Assembly: GCA_031271965.1 (NCBI GenBank)
Contig: JAISUS010000028.1
Span: 186,001-250,000 of the forward strand
DNA length: 64,000 nt
DNA from: Prevotella sp.
GTDB taxonomy: Bacteria > Bacteroidota > Bacteroidia > Bacteroidales > Dysgonomonadaceae
Direction: 5' to 3'
A program made the translations under genes and the position numbers. Below are positions 18,088 through 27,923 of the stretch, one piece after another (the first letter of the stretch is position 1; each line of letters begins with the position of its first letter). The notes beneath the pieces were generated by a model, which saw only the letters and a program-made list of their open reading frames with translations, made no database searches and was not told where the DNA came from.

Positions 18088-19523
18088 TTTATCTTGTTTT
18101 TTAATTTACCATAAATATCAAGTTCCTTTGTCATCTGTATGTAAAGTCCATATGTAACGATGAATGCCAATCCTTTGAGTAAAGCGCTTGCTAATATGTT
18201 TTGTAATATTATCAAATGAGATATAAGTAGTAAGATCGAAAATAGAATAATACAAAGAATTATTGGTGATTTGAATTGTTTTATAAAATCAATGGCACTT
18301 GTTTTTAAAATATATCGATACATGATGTAATAGCATTGTACAAAATTTATAGTAAATGTAATTGTTATACACCATGCTACAGCAATAAGCGAATCGAAGA
18401 TAAATATACCGATCAATATGCCTGAAACATTTAATATGGAAGAAAGAAGTCCGCTGATAAACAATAATTTTGTTGCGTTAGCGGCTTGAAAAATAGATCC
18501 CGATGTAGATAGAATTATTTGTATTCCCACAGATAAAGATAAGATTTGAAATACAGGGATAGAATTTATCCATTGATCTCCAAATACAATAAGCACTGCT
18601 TCCCGCGAAGTAAACCAGAGTAGTACAGATAATGGCAAACCGACAAAAGCCAGTAGACGGACAACTTTCATATATGAAACTGATAATTTATGAAGATCGT
18701 CCTGAAAGTTGGAGAAAATAGGATGCATAACAGGGGTTATGGCATACGTTATATTTTGTAAGGGTAACATCATCAGCCGATAGGATTTCTCGTAATATCC
18801 CAGCAATGACATTCCCATATATTTGCCTATCAATAACTTGTCCAGATTCCTGCTGAAATAATTAATCAAATTAAATAAGAATTGGTACGAAGAATAAGAA
18901 AATATAATCTTCAATGAGGAAAGATTAAAAATAAATTTCATTTTTTGCGGATAGCGTAGAATGTTAACTATAAACAGGGTTATACTAGAAAAAATAGGAT
19001 TGATAAGCAAAGCATATAGACCAGCTCCATTTAGGGCTGCAATAATAGATATAAGACCCCCTGAGAATTGAACAGAGAATGCCCGAAATGCAATGAATTT
19101 GAATTCCTTATTCTTATATAACAACGCACTTGGAACAATATTAACTGTAACGAAGAACAGATTGATAGATAATATTTGACATATATGAATAAGTTTATTC
19201 ATATTATAGTAAGAGGCAATCACCCATGAAGAAAAGAAAAAAACAAGAGAGAGAGCCAATCCTAACCAGAAAGTGAAAGAGAAAATATCAGATAAATTTT
19301 CTTTGCTTAGACTCTTATTCTGTATTATTGCCGGAGCGATACCCAGATCGCTGAATACACTAAAAAAAGTAATAATAACCATAGCCACAGCTATAACTCC
19401 AAAATCTTCAGGAGAAATAAGCCGCGCTAATACGGCGGATACTATTAACGAGACAATGATGCCGCTATACTTGGATATTGCATTGTATGCGACACCTGTG
19501 GATAATTCCTTTTTTAGTGACAC
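18084..19523 (-). CDS. Wzx-type lipid-linked oligosaccharide flippase
   Basis: A 479-residue integral membrane protein with about 12-14 hydrophobic spans. The N-terminus LKKELSTGVAYNAISKYSGIIVSLIVSAVLARLISPEDFGVIA is the signature of the MOP-superfamily polysaccharide transporters (Polysacc_synt type). It is expected to flip undecaprenyl-diphosphate repeat units from the cytoplasmic to the periplasmic side for Wzy-dependent polymerisation. It overlaps the GT4 gene by 4 bases and follows a GT2 gene by 12 bases. Long plus-strand frames inside it are shadows of its low-complexity membrane codons. Confidence 0.92.
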   Translation of the reverse strand: MSLKKELSTGVAYNAISKYSGIIVSLIVSAVLARLISPEDFGVIAVAMVIITFFSVFSDLGIAPAIIQNKSLSKENLSDIFSFTFWLGLALSLVFFFSSWVIASYYNMNKLIHICQILSINLFFVTVNIVPSALLYKNKEFKFIAFRAFSVQFSGGLISIIAALNGAGLYALLINPIFSSITLFIVNILRYPQKMKFIFNLSSLKIIFSYSSYQFLFNLINYFSRNLDKLLIGKYMGMSLLGYYEKSYRLMMLPLQNITYAITPVMHPIFSNFQDDLHKLSVSYMKVVRLLAFVGLPLSVLLWFTSREAVLIVFGDQWINSIPVFQILSLSVGIQIILSTSGSIFQAANATKLLFISGLLSSILNVSGILIGIFIFDSLIAVAWCITITFTINFVQCYYIMYRYILKTSAIDFIKQFKSPIILCIILFSILLLISHLIILQNILASALLKGLAFIVTYGLYIQMTKELDIYGKLKNKIK

Positions 19524-19535
19524 TTAAAATAATTC

Positions 19536-20492
19536 TTATTTAGTATATGATTTTAATTTTATCAACCACGGAAAAAGAAGAACTAGCCAAGACTTAGTAG
19601 ATACATACTTCTTATAGCTTACAAAGCAGGTTTTAGCTATACTTAACCGGTCCTTCCATTTTAATTTATTTGCCATGTATATAGCAGGATCGAACATAAA
19701 CCGAATAGTTTTATGTATTGTCTTATTTATATCTTCATTTTGGCCGGATGCAAATTTTATTAGTTCGTTTACTACTATAAAATAATTCCTGACATTAACG
19801 ATAGTATATTGTTTAGTCATAATTGAGCCGGGTCGCAGCCTTCTATAGAAGAACGTTTCCGGAATGTATGCTACTTTTTGAGCCTGAGCAAATAGTTTTG
19901 CTGTAAATAATTGATCCTCGTGTATTATACCCGGTAAAAAATCCAGAGATAATGAATTCAAATAATTTCGATCGATAAATAAAAGACAAACAGAAGATTT
20001 ATATTGAGAAGCATCTATCAATGCATTCAGACTTTGTAAACCAGTTTGTTCTTCAGTACAGATCTTTCCTTTTCTGTTATAAGAAAGCGATAAAGTGATA
20101 TTGTCATCACTGAAGCTTTCTGCATCGAAAAAGGTGAAATCGAGATTTTCAGAGGAACATTTGTCAAAACACGCTTTCAATGCATTCTTATTCAGAATAT
20201 CATCGCTATCCATAAAATATATATAATCACCAATGGCATAGCTTAATCCTTTATTTCTTGCAGCCGATAACCCTTTATTCTCTTGAGAATAGATAGTAAT
20301 ACGACTGTCTTTATTTTGCAATTGGGTTACAATATATAAACTATTGTCAGTAGATCCATCGTTTACAATTATGATTTCCAAATCAGATAGAGTCTGATTC
20401 ATTATAGAACAAACTGCTTCCTCTACATATTCTCCTGTATTATAAACAGGTATGATCACACTTACCTTTGGATTGTCTATGCTTTTACCCAT
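19536..20492 (-). CDS. GT2 glycosyltransferase
   Basis: A 318-residue soluble GT-A enzyme of family 2. The nucleotide-sugar site is clear: VSVIIPVYNTGEYV at the N-terminus, VNDGSTDNS near 43-51, LSAARNKGL, then the metal-binding DSDD (YFMDSDDIL, about 93-101). The EDQ motif (IIHEDQLF) provides the likely catalytic base. It resembles the WcaA/LgtA-like branch and acts on the cytoplasmic face. The start overlaps the acyltransferase gene by 16 bases. The specific sugar is unknown. Confidence 0.9.
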   Translation of the reverse strand: MGKSIDNPKVSVIIPVYNTGEYVEEAVCSIMNQTLSDLEIIIVNDGSTDNSLYIVTQLQNKDSRITIYSQENKGLSAARNKGLSYAIGDYIYFMDSDDILNKNALKACFDKCSSENLDFTFFDAESFSDDNITLSLSYNRKGKICTEEQTGLQSLNALIDASQYKSSVCLLFIDRNYLNSLSLDFLPGIIHEDQLFTAKLFAQAQKVAYIPETFFYRRLRPGSIMTKQYTIVNVRNYFIVVNELIKFASGQNEDINKTIHKTIRFMFDPAIYMANKLKWKDRLSIAKTCFVSYKKYVSTKSWLVLLFPWLIKLKSYTK

Positions 20493-21109
20493 TCTTTTTT
20501 CTGAAAATCATATTTCTTTATCACTCTTGCCGGATTTCCTGCCGCTACACAGTATGACGGTATATCTTTTGTAACAACACTACCTGCTCCAATTTGTACT
20601 CGTGTTCCAATATGGACACCAGCTAATATTACAGAATTTGAACCTATGTGAGATTCATCCCCTATAACTACTTCCTTTTTGACTAAATCTTGTTCATTAG
20701 AATCTTTAGAAGCATCGGCATATCCATGATTAAATCCTGCGATAAAGACATGTTGTCCCAATCCTACCTTGATACCAAGAACTACCGGGCCTATAATTAC
20801 TGAACCAATTCCTACACGCGAATTATTACCTATTATTACATCCCCGGCTCCGTTATTTATAGTTGTAAAGTCTTCGATTAAGACTTTGTCGCCAACATCA
20901 AACTTATTCCAAGGGAAAACATCTATTCGTGATCTTCTTCGCCTTATTTTAGCGCCTTTACCTTTTTTATGAATCCACGGATTTACAAAAACACGAACCC
21001 ATAATCGAGGTTTTGGGTTCGACGACGGAGATATTAAATTTAAGATCAATTTCTTGACGGCTTTATTCTTCTTAATTCTTTCTTTTAAATCAGATATATT
21101 CATTGCCAT
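20477..21109 (-). CDS. Left-handed beta-helix acyltransferase
   Basis: A 210-residue hexapeptide-repeat O-acetyltransferase of the WbbJ/maltose-transacetylase group. Repeats [LIV]Gxxxx run from about residue 75 to 190 (VIIGNNSRVGIG, VVIGDESHIGSNSVI, VHIGTRVQIGAGSVV). The active-site histidine is probably in IAGFNHGYAD, and the end motif is VAAGNPARVIKKY. It likely acetylates a sugar of the repeat unit from acetyl-CoA. It overlaps the upstream GT4 gene by 10 bases and the downstream GT2 gene by 16, so the three are translated together. Confidence 0.9.
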   Translation of the reverse strand: MAMNISDLKERIKKNKAVKKLILNLISPSSNPKPRLWVRVFVNPWIHKKGKGAKIRRRRSRIDVFPWNKFDVGDKVLIEDFTTINNGAGDVIIGNNSRVGIGSVIIGPVVLGIKVGLGQHVFIAGFNHGYADASKDSNEQDLVKKEVVIGDESHIGSNSVILAGVHIGTRVQIGAGSVVTKDIPSYCVAAGNPARVIKKYDFQKKEWVKA

Positions 21110-22215
21110 GATTTATATTCATCTAATAATCCACGAGCTGTTTTTTCCCATGAAAATAAATCTACTCTAGATTTCCCATATTCAACCAAATTCTGATACA
21201 ATTGTTCATCTGTTTCTATAAGTAAGAGCTTATTCGCAATATCTTGTTCATCGTATGGATTTATGTATAAAGCTCCGTCTCCCGCTATTTCAGGTATAGC
21301 CGAAGTATTTGATACAATTACGGGGGTTCCGCAACCCATTGCTTCTAGTATTGGAAGGCCGAAGCTTTCCCGCAAAGATGGATAAATAAAGACGAATGCC
21401 CCATTATATATATATGGCAAATCAGAGTTTTCTATATATCCGGGAGAATGTATGAACGGTCTGATATGCTCTATTTTTTCTTCTTTAAGGATTTGTTCTA
21501 CAGAGGACAAACTCATATCTAAGATAAGCATAGGACGTTTATGTTTAGATTTTTCCAAATATAAAGCATAAGCTTTTATCATTCTGGATGTATTTTTCTT
21601 AGGATCTGTATTTCCAAAAAATAAAATATAATTGCTTTCCTTAATGTATTTTCTTGTTATTTCCTGAAAATTTCGTACCGAGTGAAATTTTTTATTATAT
21701 CCATTATAAATAGTGACCACTTGAGATGGTGGTATATTTGTTTTTTTACAAATATTCTCTCTTTCAAAATCAGAAACTGTAATTATCTTCTTACTTTTAG
21801 ATAAAATACGAGGTACGATTAGTTTTCTATATAGTCGCCCAAAATTCTGGTATAGAGATTTGTTTGCATTTTGTTTCTTCTCCAAAAAGATAATATCATG
21901 TAATGTAATAATTAGCGGAATATTACAGAATATAGGGGCTGTATTGCTTGTGCAATGCAGAACATCCGGTTTTATTTTCGAAAGAGTCCGGGGTAGTGCC
22001 ATTTGCTCCCAAAGAGGGTAGGAGGGGCATTTTATTTCGATAATATGAAAATTGGAGGTTTCTTGAAGGCACCTGTCGCTGCCGGGTGCAGTGAGAATAT
22101 AATATTCGTTTATGGTGTCGTACTTTTGCAACTCGCGTATGGTTTCGAGAATAACAATGTCCATACCATGCTTTGTTTGCCGAAATATACGCTGAGCTTC
22201 AATTGCTATTTTCAT
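21100..22215 (-). CDS. GT4 glycosyltransferase
   Basis: A 371-residue GT-B enzyme with the textbook retaining GT4 donor site: ESFGLPILEAMGCGTPVIVSN (E-x7-E) near 283-303, then PEIAGDGALYINPYD. The N-terminal half shows a DVLHCTSNTAP acceptor region and IITLHDIIFLE. The spacing 'FGNTDPKKNTSRMI' matches the mannosyl/rhamnosyl-transferase branch (WbaZ/MtfB-like), but the sugar is not proven. It follows the GT2 synthase-like gene by 16 bases. Confidence 0.92.
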   Translation of the reverse strand: MKIAIEAQRIFRQTKHGMDIVILETIRELQKYDTINEYYILTAPGSDRCLQETSNFHIIEIKCPSYPLWEQMALPRTLSKIKPDVLHCTSNTAPIFCNIPLIITLHDIIFLEKKQNANKSLYQNFGRLYRKLIVPRILSKSKKIITVSDFERENICKKTNIPPSQVVTIYNGYNKKFHSVRNFQEITRKYIKESNYILFFGNTDPKKNTSRMIKAYALYLEKSKHKRPMLILDMSLSSVEQILKEEKIEHIRPFIHSPGYIENSDLPYIYNGAFVFIYPSLRESFGLPILEAMGCGTPVIVSNTSAIPEIAGDGALYINPYDEQDIANKLLLIETDEQLYQNLVEYGKSRVDLFSWEKTARGLLDEYKSWQ

Positions 22216-22231
22216 AGACTTTTTAAGATTA

Positions 22232-23386
22232 TCAATGTTGTGTATGTATAAATTTCTTTTTGGCTCCTTTCATCCTGAATAAGTTGACTACCATCAAGAC
22301 AAACAATTTAGGGAGATTTTTTAGCACTTTAATAAGACGTTCGTTAACCATCTCATCGGGAATTGCAATAGCTAGTGCCAAACTCATAAATAATAATAAT
22401 ATCCACCACTTAATGGCTAAAAACATGTCAATGAAGAGAAATAAGATTGCAAACAACATAATAAACCCCAGAAGTATTAATCGGGGCAGCATAACCCATT
22501 GTATTATTTTATTGCACAAATCAATATTACCTGTTCTTAGAGCCTCCGGCATATGTTTTATACTTCGGGAAAAGTTGTCGTACTGAGTGGCAATCCATCT
22601 TCTCCGTTGATTATAGAAAACATCTTGCGTCTGAACCTTCTGATCGTATATGTATACATCTTCCAGATAATCAATATATATACCTTGTTTCAACAATTCC
22701 AATTCAAGTTCTTTATCCTCTCCTACCGAAGATACATTCTTTATATACTTTTTGAACCATTTATGTTCAAAAGCCATACCGGAGCCACTAAGAGCAGAAG
22801 ACAAGCCCAGTCTGACGTGCCCGCTTCTAAAGAATGAATTATTTATTTCTTCACTGGCGGCATCTAAAATTTCCATATCTGTTTTTACATCTTTCGCTAC
22901 GCGATGTGTTTGCACAGCTTTTATCCCAAAAAGAAACGCCTTATTTATTTCATTCAAAAAGTTACTATTTACAGTATTATCTGCGTCTATTACTACCACC
23001 ACATCATAATCATCTTTATTCAAATTATCCATTGCAAAATTTAAAGCCTTGGCTTTTGTCCTATCTTCATAATTTGCAATAAGAAGCTCCACCGGGAGTT
23101 GAAACAGTTGATCATTTGTTTCATCCTGCAATTGATCCGATATAATAACTATATCATAGCAGCTTTTAGGATAGTCTTGCGTAAGAAAAGATTTGACGGA
23201 TGATACTATAACTTTATCTTCTTTGTAGGCAGGGAAGAGTATCACAAATTTAAGCCTATCATTTGTTTCTGGATAATGGATTTTTCTCTTCTTGAGTGAT
23301 GCCATAGCAAATACAAGAAGATATAAAACAGAAAATAACATCAAAATGAATAATACTGAATCAATTATGTAAATAATATTTATCAA
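22232..23386 (-). CDS. Membrane GT2 glycosyltransferase with QRRRW motif
   Basis: A 384-residue cellulose-synthase-like GT2 enzyme. A membrane span at about 7-29 precedes a GT-A domain with FPAYKEDKV, DxD in VVVIDADNTV, a GEDKELELELL acid, and the acceptor-site motif QRRRWIA, matching the Q(Q/R)xRW of processive synthases. Two or more spans follow at about 300-360. Processive synthases normally make and extrude a homopolymer themselves, so its place in a Wzx/Wzy locus is noteworthy. It overlaps the upstream GT2 gene by 4 bases. Confidence 0.9.
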   Translation of the reverse strand: MINIIYIIDSVLFILMLFSVLYLLVFAMASLKKRKIHYPETNDRLKFVILFPAYKEDKVIVSSVKSFLTQDYPKSCYDIVIISDQLQDETNDQLFQLPVELLIANYEDRTKAKALNFAMDNLNKDDYDVVVVIDADNTVNSNFLNEINKAFLFGIKAVQTHRVAKDVKTDMEILDAASEEINNSFFRSGHVRLGLSSALSGSGMAFEHKWFKKYIKNVSSVGEDKELELELLKQGIYIDYLEDVYIYDQKVQTQDVFYNQRRRWIATQYDNFSRSIKHMPEALRTGNIDLCNKIIQWVMLPRLILLGFIMLFAILFLFIDMFLAIKWWILLLFMSLALAIAIPDEMVNERLIKVLKNLPKLFVLMVVNLFRMKGAKKKFIHTQH

Positions 23387-24273
23387 GATTTCTCCATATT
23401 AATAAATCCAACCATTCCTTTAACGCAAGCTCCGACTAAATCGAAACGTCCTTTAGCAATATATATTAACAGACTCTTAGGGTTTGCGACGAGAAACTGA
23501 TAGGTTAATGCAAGATATTTAACAAAACCTCTTCTATTTCTCCATGCATACAATAGTCTGTTACGTGTTATATAATAACAGCGCAAAGGACTATTTTGTC
23601 CCACACTCCGGCTTTCCTTATGGTATACCAAAGCTTGAGGGCAATACCAAAGTTGAAATCCTTTATTCTTTATTTGTTCGCACCAATCTAATTCTTCGTA
23701 ATATAAGAAATATATTTCAGGCATTGCGCCAACTTTTTCGATGACTTCTCTTTTCAACATCATAGCAGCACCGTGCAAGAATGGCGACAAAGCAGGCTTA
23801 TCGTATTGGGCACGGTCTGTTTCGTCAAATCCTATCAATCTATTTCTTAGTGTTACTTGAGAAAGAGATGTATATCCGGCAAACTGTATGACATTGGAAT
23901 TAGCGTATTTAATTTTAGGGGAAACTGCACCTACAGCTTGATTTAAGTCTAAAAACTTAACAAGTGACGGCAATGAATTATCTTCAACATAAGTGTCGTT
24001 ATTAAGTAAAAGGATATATTTACCTCTCGATCTAGATATGCCTAAATTATTGCCTCCAGCAAATCCTAAATTTTTTTCGCTTCTAATACATTGTACATCG
24101 GGGTATTTCTTCTGTATCTCGGCAGCTTCATTTTCTGAAGAAGCGTTATCAATAACAATAATCTCATACAATAGGTCTGACAAATACTGTTTCAATGAAT
24201 CTATCATATAACACGTATCTTTCATCCCATTGTAATTAACGGTTACTACAGATATAGAAATATTATCCGGCAT
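23383..24273 (-). CDS. Rhamnosyltransferase-like GT2
   Basis: A 296-residue WbbL-like family-2 transferase. It has ISVVTVNYNGMKDT at the N-terminus, VIDNASSENEA, EKNLGFAGGNNLGISRSRGKYILLLNNDTYV with the NND metal site, and FLYYEELDWCEQIKNKGFQLWYCP with a conserved DWC/E acid. This is the arrangement of dTDP-rhamnose:lipid-linked acceptor enzymes, but no rhamnose biosynthesis genes are in the window, so donor choice is a guess. Its stop overlaps the downstream GT2 start by 4 bases. Confidence 0.9.
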   Translation of the reverse strand: MPDNISISVVTVNYNGMKDTCYMIDSLKQYLSDLLYEIIVIDNASSENEAAEIQKKYPDVQCIRSEKNLGFAGGNNLGISRSRGKYILLLNNDTYVEDNSLPSLVKFLDLNQAVGAVSPKIKYANSNVIQFAGYTSLSQVTLRNRLIGFDETDRAQYDKPALSPFLHGAAMMLKREVIEKVGAMPEIYFLYYEELDWCEQIKNKGFQLWYCPQALVYHKESRSVGQNSPLRCYYITRNRLLYAWRNRRGFVKYLALTYQFLVANPKSLLIYIAKGRFDLVGACVKGMVGFINMEKS

Positions 24274-24322
24274 AATTTATATTAAAAATTCCTTTCAAAA
24301 TATATTATACAAAATGCGACGG

Positions 24323-25771
24323 TCAATTCGCCCCATTTGTATTTTGATTTTCGATTTCCTTATCAAAATATCGCCCCATCATAATAAATGCCATAAGAAT
24401 ATATAGAATAGGGCCGGTAGGAAACTGCTGCAAAACCTCGTTTCCATAACCTGTGACTAACATGCCGGCTAAACCGGCTACTAAGGCAGATAAAATACCT
24501 TTAAGTTCAATATTCTTTATTCTAAAAAATATATCATACGTACCTCTGATTAATACAAATAAGAAAATAAAAATATACATAACAAGTCCTACAATCCCGG
24601 TTTCTACCCAAATGTATATAAGTGAAGAATCAGTGGCAATACCATACATATGGTCACCGTCCTCTGCGTTTTTCGCTTTTCCAATCCCAATTCCAAAAGG
24701 GTTATGGGGCATAAACTCTCTCATCTTTTGTTGATTTCTAAATCGTACATTGAGAGACGCATCTTGAGTATCGAAAGCCGTTCTCATACGGCGTATATTA
24801 GCGTTACTTCCGCCTATGTCGGTAGAATTAAAAAAGATAAATACAGATAATATCAGAACAGCTCCTCCTATCAACATCTTTATACGCTTCGACAGTATAA
24901 TGAATGCTGTATATCCAACAAATGGCACTGCTAAAGCAGCCCGTGTCCCGGATATAAGCATACCATATCCGGCAAGAAGTGCAACAATAATGAAGTAAAT
25001 TCGCAAATGTTTATCCTTTATGTATAATGCAGATATTGAAAACACGACCATCGATAATCCCATGCTACAGCCAAAGTTGGCAGCATCGGTAAAGAATGAG
25101 AAATATCGTACACCTGAATAAATAATATGTGTGACATAGCCTTTCCCAACGTAGAGCCAAAAAGTTTCAGCCGAATCAAATCCCATAAATTTCTGGGACA
25201 TCGCCTTTAATACAGCCAGTATTGTAAGAATGCCCCATAGAATTAATATCCGTTTCAAGTCCTTGTAACGATTAAGTAATGCTGTGGTTAGGAGAACAAA
25301 TAAAAACAGATAAAAGCCAATTCCTCGAACCGCTGTCATCCATCGTTCAATAGTTGTATATGGATTCATCACCTCTGCAATGCAATAAATCATCCATATT
25401 AAGGATAGATATGTCAGCGCATTATTTGCCTTTTGCCAATAATTACCATTAAAGAAAACCGTACGTAAAAACAAGGTGATAATAATCATTAATAATAGGC
25501 TATCTATTACAATTCCACCCTGTAGCTTCAATATGTAACGACCGAGTCCCATGATGATATAATTGGCTACAAAAAGAACCATCATGAGCCAGTAAGGATA
25601 CTTAAAAAAATAATATATAGCCAAGAATGCTATGGGAAGGCCAGCGAATAGAATACCAACATTCAGATTTATCCTCAATATTATTACTGTTATTGCAAAT
25701 AAGCCAATAAAAATATACAAATAGAAAAATTTACTATTTATTTTAGAAAATATGTCAGATAGTCTACTCAT
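24323..25771 (-). CDS. Wzy-like polymerase / O-antigen-ligase-family membrane protein
   Basis: A 482-residue integral membrane protein with about eleven spans and one large periplasmic loop (about 320-380), the Wzy_C/O-antigen-ligase layout. The stretches RMRTAFDTQDASLNVRFRNQQKM and HNPFGIGIGKAKNAEDGDHMY lie in that loop and have the conserved RxxxW/H-x-G-like residues of this family. By context it is the repeat-unit polymerase acting at the periplasmic face with the Wzx and Wzc-like proteins of the same operon; a ligase role cannot be excluded. Confidence 0.85.
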   Translation of the reverse strand: MSRLSDIFSKINSKFFYLYIFIGLFAITVIILRINLNVGILFAGLPIAFLAIYYFFKYPYWLMMVLFVANYIIMGLGRYILKLQGGIVIDSLLLMIIITLFLRTVFFNGNYWQKANNALTYLSLIWMIYCIAEVMNPYTTIERWMTAVRGIGFYLFLFVLLTTALLNRYKDLKRILILWGILTILAVLKAMSQKFMGFDSAETFWLYVGKGYVTHIIYSGVRYFSFFTDAANFGCSMGLSMVVFSISALYIKDKHLRIYFIIVALLAGYGMLISGTRAALAVPFVGYTAFIILSKRIKMLIGGAVLILSVFIFFNSTDIGGSNANIRRMRTAFDTQDASLNVRFRNQQKMREFMPHNPFGIGIGKAKNAEDGDHMYGIATDSSLIYIWVETGIVGLVMYIFIFLFVLIRGTYDIFFRIKNIELKGILSALVAGLAGMLVTGYGNEVLQQFPTGPILYILMAFIMMGRYFDKEIENQNTNGAN

Positions 25772-25802
25772 TATTGAGCTTTACTTTTTACGGGTTTAGA
25801 TA

Positions 25803-27917
25803 TTATTCTGAAGCAGACGGCTTTATCCCCGTTATATTTTCAACCGTTTTGTAATCTGCATTTGTTAAACAGATCATCACAGGTGTATCACCCGAAATAC
25901 GTTTTATTTCATTAAATATAGCCTGATCACTTTCTTTCCATATCTTATTGGCATCTAATAAGATCAAATTGAAATTAGCAATTTGAAGTAATTTTTTGGG
26001 TATAGGATTTTGTTTGACAGGAGGAAATTCCAATATAATGACATCCTCTTTGTCTTCGGTATTTTCAACATTCAAAGCAGATAAATCTTTTGCTAATAAA
26101 TAATCTTTTGAATAACGAACATTATCTTTCTTCCAATCAATATTCTTTGCAGATAAGCCTAATCCGTTCCAATAATCAGAAAGACCATTTGCTATCTGAT
26201 TTTTTTGTGTATCGTGATCGATACTAATAAAATTTATAATGTTAGGCTTCTGCGTCTCAAAATAGTTTAGCAAATTGTTTCCCAACAGCATTATGGCTGT
26301 ATCTTCATAAGATTTTCGATATATTCTATTCTTCAGTTTCCCTTCCCCCGGGTAAGCCAGTAAAACTCTGTTGGAAGTGAGATGCTCTGTCCGCAATCTA
26401 TCCAGCAGCCTTCTGTTAAATAGTTCTTTAATAAGAAATAACCCTAATATAAAGATAAGGCTACCGACATAAGCTCCTAATACCATTGCTTTCCTTTTAG
26501 TGGGTTGCGAAACTAAAGGGTATGTAGGTGGGTTTAATACCTTGAGCGAAGCTGAATTCATTTCAAGGCTTTTCAATCTCAAACGAGCAGTGTTTAAGCT
26601 AGATAAAATAGAAAGATATGAGCGTTCTAAAAAGTCGATACTTCTTTCTTTTCGCTTTATAGTAGACCCTATCGGTGAAAAATGTAGATATTTTTGATCG
26701 AGTTCAGTTCGCCTTTGGTTTAAAACTTTGAGTTCTGCTGAAGCTTGTTCGCTTTTCAATAATTCTTCGATCCATTGTGATATAAAATTGGATGTTGGAT
26801 AACCATCTTTTGTGTATTTCTGACTACTTATATCACTGGAAACAGTACGTAAATCATTTTCAGCGGCTTTTAGATCTTTCTTATATTGATCAAGTTGTAT
26901 TTGTCTTTGTCTTGGTAATACTGAATCTGTATAAAATGGCTCGATTTCTGCAATACGGGTTCTGTACAGAGATACAGCCTGAAGCTTGTTGAGAAAATCA
27001 GAATTATTCTTTATTAATTTTACATTCTCTGAAATTTGGGATTCTAAATGTCCTATCAACGCCTTGGAACTATTATATCTCAGTAGTACGTCTTGATATA
27101 TCAGCTCAAAATCTTTATCATACGCTGCTATATGTTTTGTTTGTTCATCATAATTGATAATCCTGTTCTCAATATTGTAATTGGTAAGGGAGTCTTCCCC
27201 GTTCTTCAATTCAACACTGACCTTTGCTAATTCCTGTTCCAAATAGTGTATCACATTATTTGTTGATCCAAATTGAATTTCTTTATATTTAGCCTCATAA
27301 GATTTGCTTAATATCAATAAAGTATTATATGCAATACCCGGATCATTTGCGGAGTATGTTATCTCAAGCATATCACTGTTACCTAGCTTCTTGGCAGTTA
27401 TTTTGCTTAATGCTTCATAGCTGTAATGAGGGTGATGCCAGTTCAATAGACCATAAATAAAATTTTTTGGATCTGTCTTTTCATATGCGAGAAGATTTTC
27501 AAGAGTTTTTTCTTCCGATGTCTTATCTATAAGTTTAAGAACATCTTTAGGCGTTATACTTATAAGTTTGTTATAATTTGAAGCTTTTATATATGTATTA
27601 TCTTTCTTGGGATCTCCGTGTATCATGTGTTGTACATATAACTTTAATCCAACATCTTTCAATGTTTCTTTAGACGTAATAATATTTATTATGTTTGCCA
27701 AGGTGTTATTTAAGATATTCCAATTCTGGACTCCTGCCTCTTCCGACTCTATACTATAGCCTGAAATAACTCCTGTATAAATAGTTGTTTCAACATTATA
27801 TTCAAGTTCGAGGTGTCGAGTAAAAAACATAACCAAACCAGCCACAAGTAAAGGGGCTATTAGTAGCCACCACTTTATTTTGTCGATGAATGTATATATA
27901 TATCTTAATTGTTCCAT
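25803..27917 (-). CDS. Wzc-like chain-length protein with degenerate kinase domain
   Basis: A 704-residue polysaccharide co-polymerase. The first membrane span is at about 15-33, followed by a long coiled-coil periplasmic part (about 35-475). A proline-rich PPTYPLVSQPTKRKA segment then leads into the second span (476-498), the PCP-2 layout of Wzc. The cytoplasmic C-terminus (about 515-704) keeps the fold of a BY-kinase, but the Walker A place reads SIDHDTQKNQIANG with no GKT/S, the Walker B place reads DVIILEFPP, and there is no tyrosine-rich tail. It should set chain length and bridge to the outer-membrane partner, but it probably cannot phosphorylate. It starts 6 bases after the TolC-like stop. 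Confidence 0.88.
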   Translation of the reverse strand: MEQLRYIYTFIDKIKWWLLIAPLLVAGLVMFFTRHLELEYNVETTIYTGVISGYSIESEEAGVQNWNILNNTLANIINIITSKETLKDVGLKLYVQHMIHGDPKKDNTYIKASNYNKLISITPKDVLKLIDKTSEEKTLENLLAYEKTDPKNFIYGLLNWHHPHYSYEALSKITAKKLGNSDMLEITYSANDPGIAYNTLLILSKSYEAKYKEIQFGSTNNVIHYLEQELAKVSVELKNGEDSLTNYNIENRIINYDEQTKHIAAYDKDFELIYQDVLLRYNSSKALIGHLESQISENVKLIKNNSDFLNKLQAVSLYRTRIAEIEPFYTDSVLPRQRQIQLDQYKKDLKAAENDLRTVSSDISSQKYTKDGYPTSNFISQWIEELLKSEQASAELKVLNQRRTELDQKYLHFSPIGSTIKRKERSIDFLERSYLSILSSLNTARLRLKSLEMNSASLKVLNPPTYPLVSQPTKRKAMVLGAYVGSLIFILGLFLIKELFNRRLLDRLRTEHLTSNRVLLAYPGEGKLKNRIYRKSYEDTAIMLLGNNLLNYFETQKPNIINFISIDHDTQKNQIANGLSDYWNGLGLSAKNIDWKKDNVRYSKDYLLAKDLSALNVENTEDKEDVIILEFPPVKQNPIPKKLLQIANFNLILLDANKIWKESDQAIFNEIKRISGDTPVMICLTNADYKTVENITGIKPSASE

Positions 27918-27923
27918 ATTATC

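Noticed and set aside
25803..27917. Active tyrosine kinase call for the Wzc-like protein
   Set aside because: No GKT/S Walker A and no tyrosine-rich tail were found, so only a degenerate domain is claimed.
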